Part shown: positions 9,672-18,898 of the stretch, piece after piece
How positions within the stretch are numbered: the stretch's first letter is position 1
Layout of the letters: every line of letters starts with the position of its first letter
From: UBA11574 sp963752565
GTDB taxonomy: Bacteria; Desulfobacterota; Desulfobacteria; Desulfobacterales; UBA11574
Reading direction: 5' to 3'
DNA length: 64,000 bases
NCBI GenBank assembly: GCA_963752565.1
Contig: CAVVZC010000011.1
Location: forward strand, 89,014 to 153,013
Translations under genes and position numbers: made by a program
Notes under the pieces: model-generated
Seen by the model: only the letters and a program-made list of their open reading frames with translations
Databases searched by the model: none
Told to the model about the DNA's origin: nothing

Positions 9672-12600
9672 TTCAACCGGACGTCCAATAGGTCAGGAAT
9701 CGAAATGGGAAGGTTATCCACTGTCAACTTTAGTCCAATGTTTGATGGTTGATATCGGTCAAGATCGATGGCGCCATTTAATTCAAACTTCCCGTTATCC
9801 AGCATCCCTTTGATGCCGTCTATAACGATAGCGTTGGATGTTACCCGAACACCTCCGTTTATGTTGTGCAGTTTTTGAAATAAGCCCGGAACGGTCATTC
9901 CTCCGTCCTTGATATCCGCCTGAATGATCAAGTTCGGTGTTGACAGGCTTCCATTCACTTTGAGCGAAAAGCGAGTTTCACCGGTGGCATCGGAGAACGC
10001 TTCCGTGAGCATCGGAAGTATTTTAAAAGGAATGTTTCCATCGGCGTCTAAATTAAGATCTTTGTTTAATTTCCCGGAACCCTTGACGGTTAAATAGCCT
10101 TGATCGATCAGGGATAGTCGCATCCCGGGGATCGATATTTCATCATTGTGTAAGAAAAGATTAAGATCGTCACCCTTGATCAATGGTATATCCTTCCAAA
10201 AAATTGCCAGTTGAGAAATACGGGTGGTCCCTTGTATTCGGATCGGTGTGCCGAAATTACCCTTTGCATCAACACTTCCGGTTATGGCGCCGTTTAATTC
10301 TTTTTTGCCGAAAAGTTGTAAATAAGGCGTCAAATCCGTGTTATCAAAACGAGCGGATGTTGAAAAAGAACGGGATTGAAGACCGTATGTTGCATCCAGG
10401 GTAAAGTTCAGTCCCCCGGATATAACCGCGGACTGATCCTCGACGTTAATTTCAAAAGGAACTTTTTCCAGACGCTGATTGTTGAAACTTAAATCACTGA
10501 GCACCACTTTTCCTTTGAGCCGGGGATTTTCAAACCCGCCCTTTCCGGCAAAATCAAAAGAAATCTTTCCCCTGTCCATTTTCAGGGACGTCAATTTTTG
10601 AATATTTTTTATTGAAATATCACTCGAAGCCATGTTGAGTTCATAACGTTTGTCCATGGAAACCCAGCCATTCAATACGATTTTCTCACCCGGTGCGATG
10701 ACAAGAGACAAAGGATCGATATGGATTTGACGGCCGTCAATGGTTGATGCAAGCTTAATTTCATTAAGTTTCTGAATGTTGAGATCCACATTTTTGCCAC
10801 TAAGATCAAGTTGTCCTTTGAGATGGTCATATTTCCCGTTAACACGGCCATCCAGGACGAACTTTCCCTTCATCCCTTGAACAAAATCTTCCAGGAACAG
10901 GGTGTCTCCTTTTAATGCAACATCAAAATCAGGATTTTCTACCAGTTTATACTCTCCCGGATCAAATATTCGAGCAGAACCGGAAATATCGAGTCCGGAA
11001 TTGCCGTTAAGGATTTTTCCATGTTCCAGGGAAAAACGCCCGTTTGAAAACCGGACATTCACATCAGCTTTGCCGAACCTGATGTTCTCAAAACCCAGGT
11101 TTTCCCCGTTCAATCGAGCATCCAAAGACGGCGCCCTAACCGTTCCAGAGACTTCTCCGTTCATTCTCATCCTGCCCAGCACGCCGTTTATACCCAAACT
11201 CGTCATAACTTCAGTCAGATCGGGAGTTTCCAGTTTAAAATGAGCTGCCACCTGATGGGAGGAAACATCATAATTGCCGTTCATCTCAAGCCGGGACCTG
11301 CCTGCACCGGCGGCCAGATTCCCAATGGTAACCCGCCCCTTTTTCATATCTGCCCGTGCACTCACATGGACATTAAGGGGTGAACGTCCTTCTCCGGCGG
11401 ACAGTTTGTTTATATAAAGTTCAATTGCGGTTTTAGCCCAAAGCGTGCTGGGATAAACACCTTTGCCTTCAAGCTCAATTTCAGCACTTGCGACGCCGTT
11501 TAAACCGGATATTCCTGGCGGCAAATCAGCAAGCTGTGAGTCTTTCTGATGGATGGAAAATTTGTAAAAGATTGCATTTAAATCAGGATTTGAGGTTAAC
11601 AGCCCCTCGGCAAATGCCTTCTTAAAGTCCATATCACCTTTTATATTGAATCTACCCAAGGGAGTATCTAAATATACGTCGTCGATGTTCAGAATTTTTT
11701 CTTTTAAACGGCAATTCAAATGAATCTGGCCGATCCTGTTTCCGGCAAGTTTTCCTCCTTCGTAGCTCAGTACAAAACCGATATTGGGATTGTCTAATGT
11801 CCCCTTTAGGGTCGAATTCACTTGAACTGCCCCTGAAAAATCAGGTCCAAGCGACATTAAATCCTTGACTTTGGAAAGAGAGGCCCGGCTTTTTAAACTA
11901 AGATTCAAAAAGGGTTTGTCTGTAAAAAGATTTTCCATAGTTCCGGTGATGCTGGCATAAATACCATCCATATTCACGTCAAAGAGCAGTGCATCGATTC
12001 GGTCTTTTTGAACATCTGCTTTTAAGGATAATTGATCGATGGTGGTTCGAACACCTTTGCTTTGAATCTTCCCCCCGGCAATCTGACAAACAAGCCGGCC
12101 GCTCTGTTTTAATAGATTCCCATCTGTAATCGTAAGGTTCACGTTTTGAAACAGCACGTGATCTGTTTGGTTCTCGGCAGTTTTTTCGGCTGTACTGTAC
12201 TGAACGAAACCATTCATCACTTTTAGTTGACGGAGAACAATATTAAACGGAAGGCCGCCATTTTTGCCAGATTCTGATATATTATCCCCTGGAGTGTAAA
12301 GTGCCTGAATCAGATTGAGGTTACCAGAACGATCTTTAACCAAAGATACAGTTGGATTTTCCAGAAACAGGTCATGAACGGTCAATTCCCCTTTTAAAAA
12401 CCCGGTCCAGGATACGTGAATTGAAAATCGCTCCAATTCGATCAATTTATCATTTTCAGGTCCCGTTAACAGCACATGGTTCAATTCCACTTTTCCGCCT
12501 AAAACCCAAAATCTGCTTGTGCGCCATGTCAGCGTGCCGGGAATCGCCTGGTTCACCTTTGCCTGAATCCGTTGCCGAACCTGTTCTGTATTCAGGTAAA

Positions 12601-12679
12601 ACTGAATCCCGAAAACCGCGAGCAACATAACGGCAATGACCAAACCGATGCCGATTGAGACCCATTTAAAGTATTTCAT
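9665..12679 (-). CDS. tamB: TamB, translocation and assembly module subunit, N-terminal and central part
   Basis: Very large inner-membrane-anchored AsmA-type protein that spans the periplasm as a lipid-carrying beta-groove and works with an Omp85 partner. The start has one TM helix (KWVSIGIGLVIAVMLLAVFG) and AsmA-like YLNTEQVRQRIQAKVNQAI; the rest is repetitive beta structure (SGAVQVNSTLKGTLDNPNIG, INGVLGRMRMNGEVSGTV, ITGSVDAKGNFGTPIRIQG). The frame ends at LLDVRLKL, then TGA. Removing one T near 9672 gives LLDVRLKLELDVRGSPEKS and joins the conserved C-terminal domain, for a full product of about 1300 residues. Downstream neighbour is the Omp85 gene. No strong Shine-Dalgarno precedes the ATG. 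Confidence 0.88.
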   Translation of the reverse strand: MKYFKWVSIGIGLVIAVMLLAVFGIQFYLNTEQVRQRIQAKVNQAIPGTLTWRTSRFWVLGGKVELNHVLLTGPENDKLIELERFSIHVSWTGFLKGELTVHDLFLENPTVSLVKDRSGNLNLIQALYTPGDNISESGKNGGLPFNIVLRQLKVMNGFVQYSTAEKTAENQTDHVLFQNVNLTITDGNLLKQSGRLVCQIAGGKIQSKGVRTTIDQLSLKADVQKDRIDALLFDVNMDGIYASITGTMENLFTDKPFLNLSLKSRASLSKVKDLMSLGPDFSGAVQVNSTLKGTLDNPNIGFVLSYEGGKLAGNRIGQIHLNCRLKEKILNIDDVYLDTPLGRFNIKGDMDFKKAFAEGLLTSNPDLNAIFYKFSIHQKDSQLADLPPGISGLNGVASAEIELEGKGVYPSTLWAKTAIELYINKLSAGEGRSPLNVHVSARADMKKGRVTIGNLAAGAGRSRLEMNGNYDVSSHQVAAHFKLETPDLTEVMTSLGINGVLGRMRMNGEVSGTVRAPSLDARLNGENLGFENIRFGKADVNVRFSNGRFSLEHGKILNGNSGLDISGSARIFDPGEYKLVENPDFDVALKGDTLFLEDFVQGMKGKFVLDGRVNGKYDHLKGQLDLSGKNVDLNIQKLNEIKLASTIDGRQIHIDPLSLVIAPGEKIVLNGWVSMDKRYELNMASSDISIKNIQKLTSLKMDRGKISFDFAGKGGFENPRLKGKVVLSDLSFNNQRLEKVPFEINVEDQSAVISGGLNFTLDATYGLQSRSFSTSARFDNTDLTPYLQLFGKKELNGAITGSVDAKGNFGTPIRIQGTTRISQLAIFWKDIPLIKGDDLNLFLHNDEISIPGMRLSLIDQGYLTVKGSGKLNKDLNLDADGNIPFKILPMLTEAFSDATGETRFSLKVNGSLSTPNLIIQADIKDGGMTVPGLFQKLHNINGGVRVTSNAIVIDGIKGMLDNGKFELNGAIDLDRYQPSNIGLKLTVDNLPISIPDLLDVRLKL

Positions 12680-12936
12680 AATGATCGTTCACCAATGACT
12701 CATTTTAGGAAAACAAAGCATAATATATACATCTTTTCGCAGATAGATCCAAGTTTCAAATCTGTTTTATCTGTTTTAATTGTATTGGTTTGGTGAGGGG
12801 TACCAAAAGGAATCAGGTCGAGGAAAAAAAGAGTAATGCCCTGTAATTTAACGTAGGTAAGCTTTTTTATTGACTTTGTGCGATAGAATTGATGAATTTT
12901 ATAATATTTTAACAGAAAAAAGGGGCGTTTTATTAG

Positions 12937-13052
12937 CATGTGTATGTGTTCATGGGGTTTGCTTCCCAGTATAACGATACGGTTGAAATGACCGGACACG
13001 TAGACACCGGAGTGAAGCTGGGGAGCAAACCCCGTGAACACGTACAAGCATG
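12937..13052. repeat. Long imperfect inverted repeat between tamB and the lipoprotein gene
   Basis: The left arm (12937-12967, starting CATGTGTATGTGTTCATGG) and right arm (13021-13052, ending CGTACAAGCATG) are reverse complements with a few mismatches; both contain GGGGTTTGCTYCCC in one orientation. The 53-base spacer has no gene. It sits in the 525-bp divergent region between tamB and the lipoprotein gene, which otherwise holds only AT-rich sequence. It could be a small non-autonomous element, a REP-like palindrome or a structured RNA. Confidence 0.6.
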
Positions 13053-13204
13053 TTCCGTATTGGTAAAATGATTTTTTCATGTTATGCTCATGAATATGAA
13101 AGGCAAAATAAATTGACTGCATGGAATTGGCATGGATACAATTTGGATTTTTCCAACCGAAAAGTCCGGTTTTTTCCGAAAAACACCATTGAAAGGTGGA
13201 ACTC

Positions 13205-13744
13205 ATGAGAGCTTCTATGAAAATTGTTTTTATTTTAATGTTTGGTTTTACGCTAACTATAGCAACAGGGTGTGCGCCGACACTGATTTCCATCAGCACC
13301 CCTGAAATTCAAACTGTCGAGAATTCTTATTATACCACCCAATTTGAACCTTTGGCAGAAGATAAAAATTATTTCGATAGCTTTCGTCTCAAGGTGGTAA
13401 ACAAGACCCGTAAAGATCTGGAAATCGATTGGAATAAAACCCGTTATATTTATAATGGAAGGGACATAGGGGTTTTTGTATTTAAGGGAATCAAGCCTGA
13501 AAACATAAAAAGCTTAACCATACCCCCGGATACCATTCCTGCAGGGCAATCATTTACAAAAGACATCTCGCCATTCAAACTCTTGGCTCGAGAACCTCTC
13601 ACCGGTAAGGGTGCTAAAGCCGGCAAAATTACCACGGGTCCAATTCCAAACGGTGAAAATGGTATTTTCTTGTTTATCAGACAAAATGGCAATACGATCA
13701 AAGAAAAAATGGCCGTCAAAATAACGGAAAAAAAGGTCCAATAG
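13205..13744 (+). CDS. Small outer-membrane or periplasmic lipoprotein of unknown function
   Basis: About 179 residues. A lipoprotein signal peptide (VFILMFGFTLTIATGC) ends in a lipobox, ATGC. The mature part contains RLKVVNKTRKDLEIDWNKT, reminiscent of small beta-sandwich lipoproteins, but I do not recognise the family. The ATG at 13205 follows AAAGGTGGA; a GTG at 13196 is in frame but overlaps that ribosome site. It stands alone, divergent from tamB, with about 330 bp to the next gene. Confidence 0.75.
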   Translation: MRASMKIVFILMFGFTLTIATGCAPTLISISTPEIQTVENSYYTTQFEPLAEDKNYFDSFRLKVVNKTRKDLEIDWNKTRYIYNGRDIGVFVFKGIKPENIKSLTIPPDTIPAGQSFTKDISPFKLLAREPLTGKGAKAGKITTGPIPNGENGIFLFIRQNGNTIKEKMAVKITEKKVQ

Positions 13745-14072
13745 TAAAGATCCAGATTCATCGTAGACCCTGCCATGCTTAGAAGAACCCGACTTTGATT
13801 TAGTTCTGAGAAAGTTGTTTTATCATGAAATGACATTGATAAATAAATGCATGGAGAAAAAAGGATGGCAACGATCATTAGATCCCTTTGAAATATGCAA
13901 ATTTTTGTTCGAGTTCAAGTCGAAAATTCCGGGCTTTGAGTTCCGTTGTTAACGGGATGTACCACCTGACATAGACATCGGACCAAAAGGGGCATTTTAC
14001 AAGGATCTAAAATAATGATGACGGACATTTTGTTTTAATTACGTTACCGCCATCCATAAGCGACGTTTATCA
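13745..14072. other. Intergenic stretch with no clear gene
   Basis: About 330 bp. The only suggestive signal is a minus-strand stretch of about 40 codons (13878-14000) without a start codon, reading YVRWYIPLTTELKARNF, which has protein-like composition and may be a gene remnant. No promoter or terminator is convincing. Confidence 0.3.
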
Positions 14073-17000
14073 ATGACTCGATTCAAAAAAATATCTCTCT
14101 GGATAACCGCCTGTTTTATCTTCTGTGTTGCGCTTATTTTCATCTTGATTTTATCTTCAGATAAACTCATCAATCAAAAACAGATTTTAGATAAAATCCA
14201 GTCCGGTATTTCTGAAGCGATCAACGGCCAGGTAACCTTTCAACGCATTCATGTTTCTTTTTTTCCGCGACCCCAAGTTGTTGTTCAACAGTGCCGTTTT
14301 TCAATTCCCGAAACAATCAAGGGAACTGTCGTTTCCTTGTCCATCTCTCCGAAACTATTACCCCTTATCATGGGAGAGTTTCAAAATTCCAGAATTACGT
14401 TAAACACGTCTGACATCGAAGTTTATCTCAACCGAAAGCCGAGATCAGAAGACAAACATAACAATTCTTTCTCTTTGGGAACCGTTGAAGAAAAAGTGGG
14501 GGCCGTTTTAGGCGTTGTATTATCAAAAGCACCGGGACTACGCGTCCAGTTGAAGAACGCCCGGGTGAATATTCTCAAAGAAAAAAAGCCTGCTTTTTGG
14601 TTACAAGATATTAACGCCAGTATCAATGTTTTAAAAGACCATATCAGCTTGGATATGCGTTGCGACGCCAGCCTCTGTAAAAATATTTCCCTAAAAGGGG
14701 CTGTTTATTTTTATAAAGACAAGCTGTCGTTTTCCCTTGCAAATCTCAAATTAAACTATCCCATACTCAGTTTATCCGGCAAATTGGATATCCATCGCGC
14801 CTTGCCGTTGACGTCGCCAAGAGTCAATTTGGAACTGGTGGGTAAAGATGTGGATGTCGGTTCAACCCGGAAAGCGATTCTGGATCTGGTAGGAGAAAAT
14901 CCCGTCGTTAATGATGTATTTAAAATTGTAAAAGGCGGAAAAGTTCCATTCATTCAGTTCACTTCCCATGGGAAGTCAATGAAAGAACTGGGAGAATTGG
15001 AAAACATCACCATCAAAAGCAATATAACAAGTGGTGAGATTTTTGTTCCCAAAGTCGATCTGGATTTAACGGATGTTGCAGGAGATGTGACGATTTCAAA
15101 AGGTTTGCTAAAAGGTGAAAACCTTAAAGCACGCATGGGGACCTCGAAGTGTCTTGAAGGAAGTTTGAAACTGGGACTTGAAGGCGAAGATGCGCCGTTT
15201 CATCTTAATCTAGCCATTGAGGCTGACCTGTCACAACTTCCTCCCATCTTGAAACGTGTGGTTCATAATAAGGCCTACCTTAAAGAGAATTCCCTGGTTG
15301 ACAACCTAAAAGGAAGGGCAACAGGAAGGCTTGTTTTGGGAGAAAGCATTGCATCGATCAATGTGTTCGTGGCCGTATCTCAATTCAATCTGTCTGCAAA
15401 TTACCGCCGATTACCGCATCCTTTGACAATTAACGGCGGTCAATACTTTTTGAAAGGGAACACAACCGCCATAATAAATGCGAGCGGAAGTATGGGGAAC
15501 TCGACGTTTGTCAAAGTCTCTGCACAAACGAACTGGGATGACATACCTCATCTGAAAATCGCGTCGGGCAGGGCAAAAATTGATTTTAAAGAGATATATC
15601 CGTGGTTGTTGTCTTCTAAAATAATTTCTAAAAAACTCCAGTATCTGAAAAACGTCAAAGGTATTCTGGCATTATCTTCCATGAGTCTAAACGGCCCGTT
15701 TCTCGAACCGGAAAATTATCAGTTTCAAATCGCCGGTGAGATTCAAAATCTGACATTAGACTCACCGCTGTTGCCCGGATCTTTAGCAGCTGCTAAAGGA
15801 AATTTTGACATAACTTCTGAAAATATTTCAATGACTGATGTTCAAACCCGTATCCATGATACCTCTTTAAAGGTCTCTGGAACCCTAAAAGATTATCTGA
15901 AAGGGTTAAGCCGTATTGATATGACATTCCAGGGAGAAATAGGGCCGGATGTAACCCGGTGGGCTGAAGACGCCTTTAACATATCGCCACTTCTCCGACT
16001 AAAGCCACCGATATCGGTTTCAGCGGCGCACCTGATTTGGAACAATCAACAACAAACGACTTTTTCAGGAGATCTGTCTGTAAAGAAAGGGCTTAAAATT
16101 TCAACAGATTTTTCAATAATCCCCGAGAAATTGACCATCGAAAAACTGATCATCCAGGATCAAATGTCCAACGCATCCATTAAACTGGGTCAAAAAAACC
16201 GGATCATGGATGTTTTATTTGCCGGAAATTTACAGAAAGAAACCCTGGATAATGTTCTAGAAAAAAATGCGATGCTTAAAGGACAAATAAAAGGAGATGT
16301 TTATGCGCACGTGCTTTTGGATCAACCTTTGAACTCAACGCTTAAGGGCGGACTTACAGTAAAAGATGTTATCTTTCCAAGAAAGACAAAACCACCGTTC
16401 ATCATACACGACCTTTCTCTGACAACAAAAAAGGACATTCTTCAAGTTAAATCAGCTAAGTTGGCATTGGCGGATAACTCGTTTGACCTTAAAGGGGATG
16501 TGACCTTGTCGGTTGCTGCACCCAAAGTGGATATGGAATTGTTTGCGGATGTTTTAAATTTGGATCAACTGAAGCAGGATATGGATAATAACACTAAAAA
16601 TAGTGACGATCAAACAGCTGAAAAATCATGGGCGTATCCGGTTCGGGGCATGGTAAAAGCAAAAATTAATAACTTAACTTATGGTGGTTTAACATGGAAA
16701 CCCTTTGAGGCTGATATTCGTTTTAATGACAAAAGCGCAGCAGTTTCCATTACCGATGCCAATGTATGCGGTATAACCACTTTAGGAATTTTGGAAATAA
16801 CGCCCCAAGAGATAACCATCGATGTAAAACCGTCTGCCCAAAATCAAGAGCTAAATCCCAGCGTCTTATGTCTTTCAGATAGATCCGCAAAAATTGTCGG
16901 AGACTTTAACCTTGAAGGAAACATTAAAGCAAAGGGGACCCCCCAAACATTGATGCAGAATATAAATGGTGATTTAAAGTTTTATGCCTCAAAAGGCCGT

Positions 17001-17486
17001 TTCCAGGCCGGCAGGAGTTACAGAATATTGATAAAAATCTTCAGCATTCTTAATGTCACCGAAATATTCAAAGGAAAACTCTCAAATCCCGAAACCAATG
17101 GATTTGCTTTTAACTCCATCCATGCTAAAGCAGATATCCAAAATGGAAAATTAATGTTGAATGAAATGATCATCGACGGTACCTCCATGAACATCGTGTG
17201 CCAGGGATATGTTGATGTGGTCAATAAGCAAATGGATGTGACTGCCCTGGTCGCTCCTTTAAAAACCATCGACTTTTTTATTAAAAGAACACCTCTGATC
17301 AAAGACATATTTGGGGGATCCCTTGTCTCTATCCCTGTTGGAATAAAAGGCCATCTGGAAAATCCGAGAGTTACGCCGCTTTCACCTTCCGATGTGGGGT
17401 CGGGATTATTGGGAATTATTAAGAGAACGCTCCAGCTTCCAGTTAAAATCATTCAACCCGTTCCCCCTCCTGGAGAGAGTTATTAG
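14073..17486 (+). CDS. AsmA-family giant periplasmic protein (TamB/YhdP-like fold)
   Basis: 1137-residue protein with a single N-terminal TM helix (ISLWITACFIFCVALIFILI) and an AsmA-type start (LDKIQSGISEAINGQVTFQR, then VSFFPRPQVVVQQC). Long beta-repeat stretches follow, and an AsmA-like C-terminal domain at about 970-1130 contains GDLKFYASKGRFQAGR, DVTALVAPLKTID and VSIPVGIKGHLENPRVTPL. AsmA proteins form bridge-like grooves thought to carry phospholipids between membranes. It is encoded alone on the plus strand, near tamB but divergent from it. The ATG has no strong Shine-Dalgarno. The specific subfamily (AsmA, YhdP or YicH type) is not decided here. Confidence 0.85.
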   Translation: MTRFKKISLWITACFIFCVALIFILILSSDKLINQKQILDKIQSGISEAINGQVTFQRIHVSFFPRPQVVVQQCRFSIPETIKGTVVSLSISPKLLPLIMGEFQNSRITLNTSDIEVYLNRKPRSEDKHNNSFSLGTVEEKVGAVLGVVLSKAPGLRVQLKNARVNILKEKKPAFWLQDINASINVLKDHISLDMRCDASLCKNISLKGAVYFYKDKLSFSLANLKLNYPILSLSGKLDIHRALPLTSPRVNLELVGKDVDVGSTRKAILDLVGENPVVNDVFKIVKGGKVPFIQFTSHGKSMKELGELENITIKSNITSGEIFVPKVDLDLTDVAGDVTISKGLLKGENLKARMGTSKCLEGSLKLGLEGEDAPFHLNLAIEADLSQLPPILKRVVHNKAYLKENSLVDNLKGRATGRLVLGESIASINVFVAVSQFNLSANYRRLPHPLTINGGQYFLKGNTTAIINASGSMGNSTFVKVSAQTNWDDIPHLKIASGRAKIDFKEIYPWLLSSKIISKKLQYLKNVKGILALSSMSLNGPFLEPENYQFQIAGEIQNLTLDSPLLPGSLAAAKGNFDITSENISMTDVQTRIHDTSLKVSGTLKDYLKGLSRIDMTFQGEIGPDVTRWAEDAFNISPLLRLKPPISVSAAHLIWNNQQQTTFSGDLSVKKGLKISTDFSIIPEKLTIEKLIIQDQMSNASIKLGQKNRIMDVLFAGNLQKETLDNVLEKNAMLKGQIKGDVYAHVLLDQPLNSTLKGGLTVKDVIFPRKTKPPFIIHDLSLTTKKDILQVKSAKLALADNSFDLKGDVTLSVAAPKVDMELFADVLNLDQLKQDMDNNTKNSDDQTAEKSWAYPVRGMVKAKINNLTYGGLTWKPFEADIRFNDKSAAVSITDANVCGITTLGILEITPQEITIDVKPSAQNQELNPSVLCLSDRSAKIVGDFNLEGNIKAKGTPQTLMQNINGDLKFYASKGRFQAGRSYRILIKIFSILNVTEIFKGKLSNPETNGFAFNSIHAKADIQNGKLMLNEMIIDGTSMNIVCQGYVDVVNKQMDVTALVAPLKTIDFFIKRTPLIKDIFGGSLVSIPVGIKGHLENPRVTPLSPSDVGSGLLGIIKRTLQLPVKIIQPVPPPGESY

Positions 17487-17681
17487 CTTTTTTTTGATTT
17501 TGTGTTGAAAAATAACCATTTAAGCGCCCCCTGGAACTCCGAAACCTTTGAAAGGCAGATGCACTCGCTGATGCCGGCTCAAGTCCGAATTTAAATTTAG
17601 ATTGAAAAACTTGATAAACTTTTTTATTGTACATTAACAATTTAAAATGCGACCTGTTTTAGACGAAAGGAGACTTTAATA

Positions 17682-18359
17682 ATGAGAAAGCGACTCATCG
17701 TAATTTTGACCATCATCACCATTACCGCAGCCCTTGTCACTCCTGTAAACGCGGAAGACCCTGTTAAACAGCAATTACTTGTAGACCAGGCGAGGATTAT
17801 TTTTAAAAGTTTCATGATCGACAAGAACATGGGCTGGTTCCGCGAACACATGCATAAGGCCAAAGGATTTTTGATCATCCCTGAATTGCTCCAAGGTGCT
17901 TTTTGGGTCGGGGGCTCCGGAGGACGGGGCGTGCTTGTTGTTAAGGATAAAACGACAGGAGACTGGAGCCAACCTGCTTTTTATACCATTGGATCGTTGA
18001 GTATTGGCATTCAGTTCGGAGGTGAAAAGTCGGAAATTATCATGATGGTTTTCACCCAAAAAGGACTGAACAGGCTGTATTCATCCTCTTTTAAATTCGG
18101 CGGCGATGCCTCCATCGCTGCAGGGCCTGTGGGCGGAGGTGCCAAAGCCGATATCATGGCGGACTTTGTTTCATTCGTGCGATCCAAAGGCGCTTTTATC
18201 GGCATTTCCATGGAAGGCGCCATATTAAATGCGAATTACGATTGGAACGAGGCATATTATGGGAAGAAGGTCAGCCCTCTTGGCATTGTTGACAAAAAAT
18301 TGGTCAGCAACCCCGGATCGGCTGAATTGCGAAAAACGATTCAAAACGCCTTAAATTAA
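17682..18359 (+). CDS. Secreted SYLF (Ysc84/DUF500) domain protein
   Basis: 225 residues with a signal peptide (RLIVILTIITITAALVTPVNA). The rest is a SYLF domain: AKGFLIIPELLQGAFWVGG, SGGRGVLVVKDK, FYTIGSLSIGIQFGGEKSE, FKFGGDASIAAGPVG, and an SMEGAILNANYDWNEAYYG close. SYLF domains bind phosphoinositide-like lipids in eukaryotes; in bacteria they are periplasmic proteins of unknown role. GAAAGGAG precedes the ATG by ten bases. A 37-bp gap to the ACT-domain gene suggests possible co-transcription, though the functions are unrelated. Confidence 0.9.
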   Translation: MRKRLIVILTIITITAALVTPVNAEDPVKQQLLVDQARIIFKSFMIDKNMGWFREHMHKAKGFLIIPELLQGAFWVGGSGGRGVLVVKDKTTGDWSQPAFYTIGSLSIGIQFGGEKSEIIMMVFTQKGLNRLYSSSFKFGGDASIAAGPVGGGAKADIMADFVSFVRSKGAFIGISMEGAILNANYDWNEAYYGKKVSPLGIVDKKLVSNPGSAELRKTIQNALN

Positions 18360-18395
18360 CTCCATTTTTTTAACGCTGTAACGCAGGAGTACTCT

Positions 18396-18878
18396 ATGGT
18401 CAGAACCGAAATATCACTCTTTTTGAAAAACGTTCCCGGTGAACTCGGGAAACTGGCATCGCTGTTTTCAGATGAACATATCAACATCGATGCCCTCACC
18501 ATACAGGACGCCTCCAGCTATGTTCAGAACCTCTTTGAAGCCAGGGGGAAGTCACTCAAGCGGATCGCTTCGATTGCCAGCTACAATTCCATGCGAAAGG
18601 ACTCGGCCCAGTTCGCTCTGATTCGGATGATTGTTGACCAGACCGACAAGGCCATCGATCTGTTGTCAAAAAACGATTATCTTTTCGATATTATGCCGGT
18701 AATGACACTCGAGCTTGAAAACAGACCGGGCTCCCTTGCCGATATTGCCAATAAGTTCGGGGAAGAAGGTATCAATATCAATTATGTTTACGGCACGGTT
18801 TCGTCGCCCGATGAAAAATGTCTTTTTGTCTTCTGCCCGGAAGATATCGATCTGGCAGCCAAGATTTTTAAAGAATAA
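18396..18878 (+). CDS. Tandem ACT-domain protein
   Basis: 160 residues made of two ACT domains: EISLFLKNVPGELGKLASLF at the start and TLELENRPGSLADIANKF from about residue 105, each with the PGxL motif that begins the ligand-binding loop. Such proteins sense small amino acids, often branched-chain ones, and regulate metabolism. The location next to acyl-CoA degradation genes is compatible with that, but no ligand can be assigned. CAGGAG precedes the ATG. The gene converges with the acyl-CoA dehydrogenase gene, 20 bp apart. Confidence 0.85.
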   Translation: MVRTEISLFLKNVPGELGKLASLFSDEHINIDALTIQDASSYVQNLFEARGKSLKRIASIASYNSMRKDSAQFALIRMIVDQTDKAIDLLSKNDYLFDIMPVMTLELENRPGSLADIANKFGEEGININYVYGTVSSPDEKCLFVFCPEDIDLAAKIFKE

Positions 18879-18898
18879 TATGCGAAAACAGCCCCTTT

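Noticed and set aside
12700..13299. 199-codon minus-strand frame between tamB and the lipoprotein
   Set aside because: It runs through the inverted repeat and antisense to the lipoprotein signal peptide; composition is not protein-like.
13450..13878. 142-codon minus-strand frame
   Set aside because: Antisense to the lipoprotein gene; no motif.
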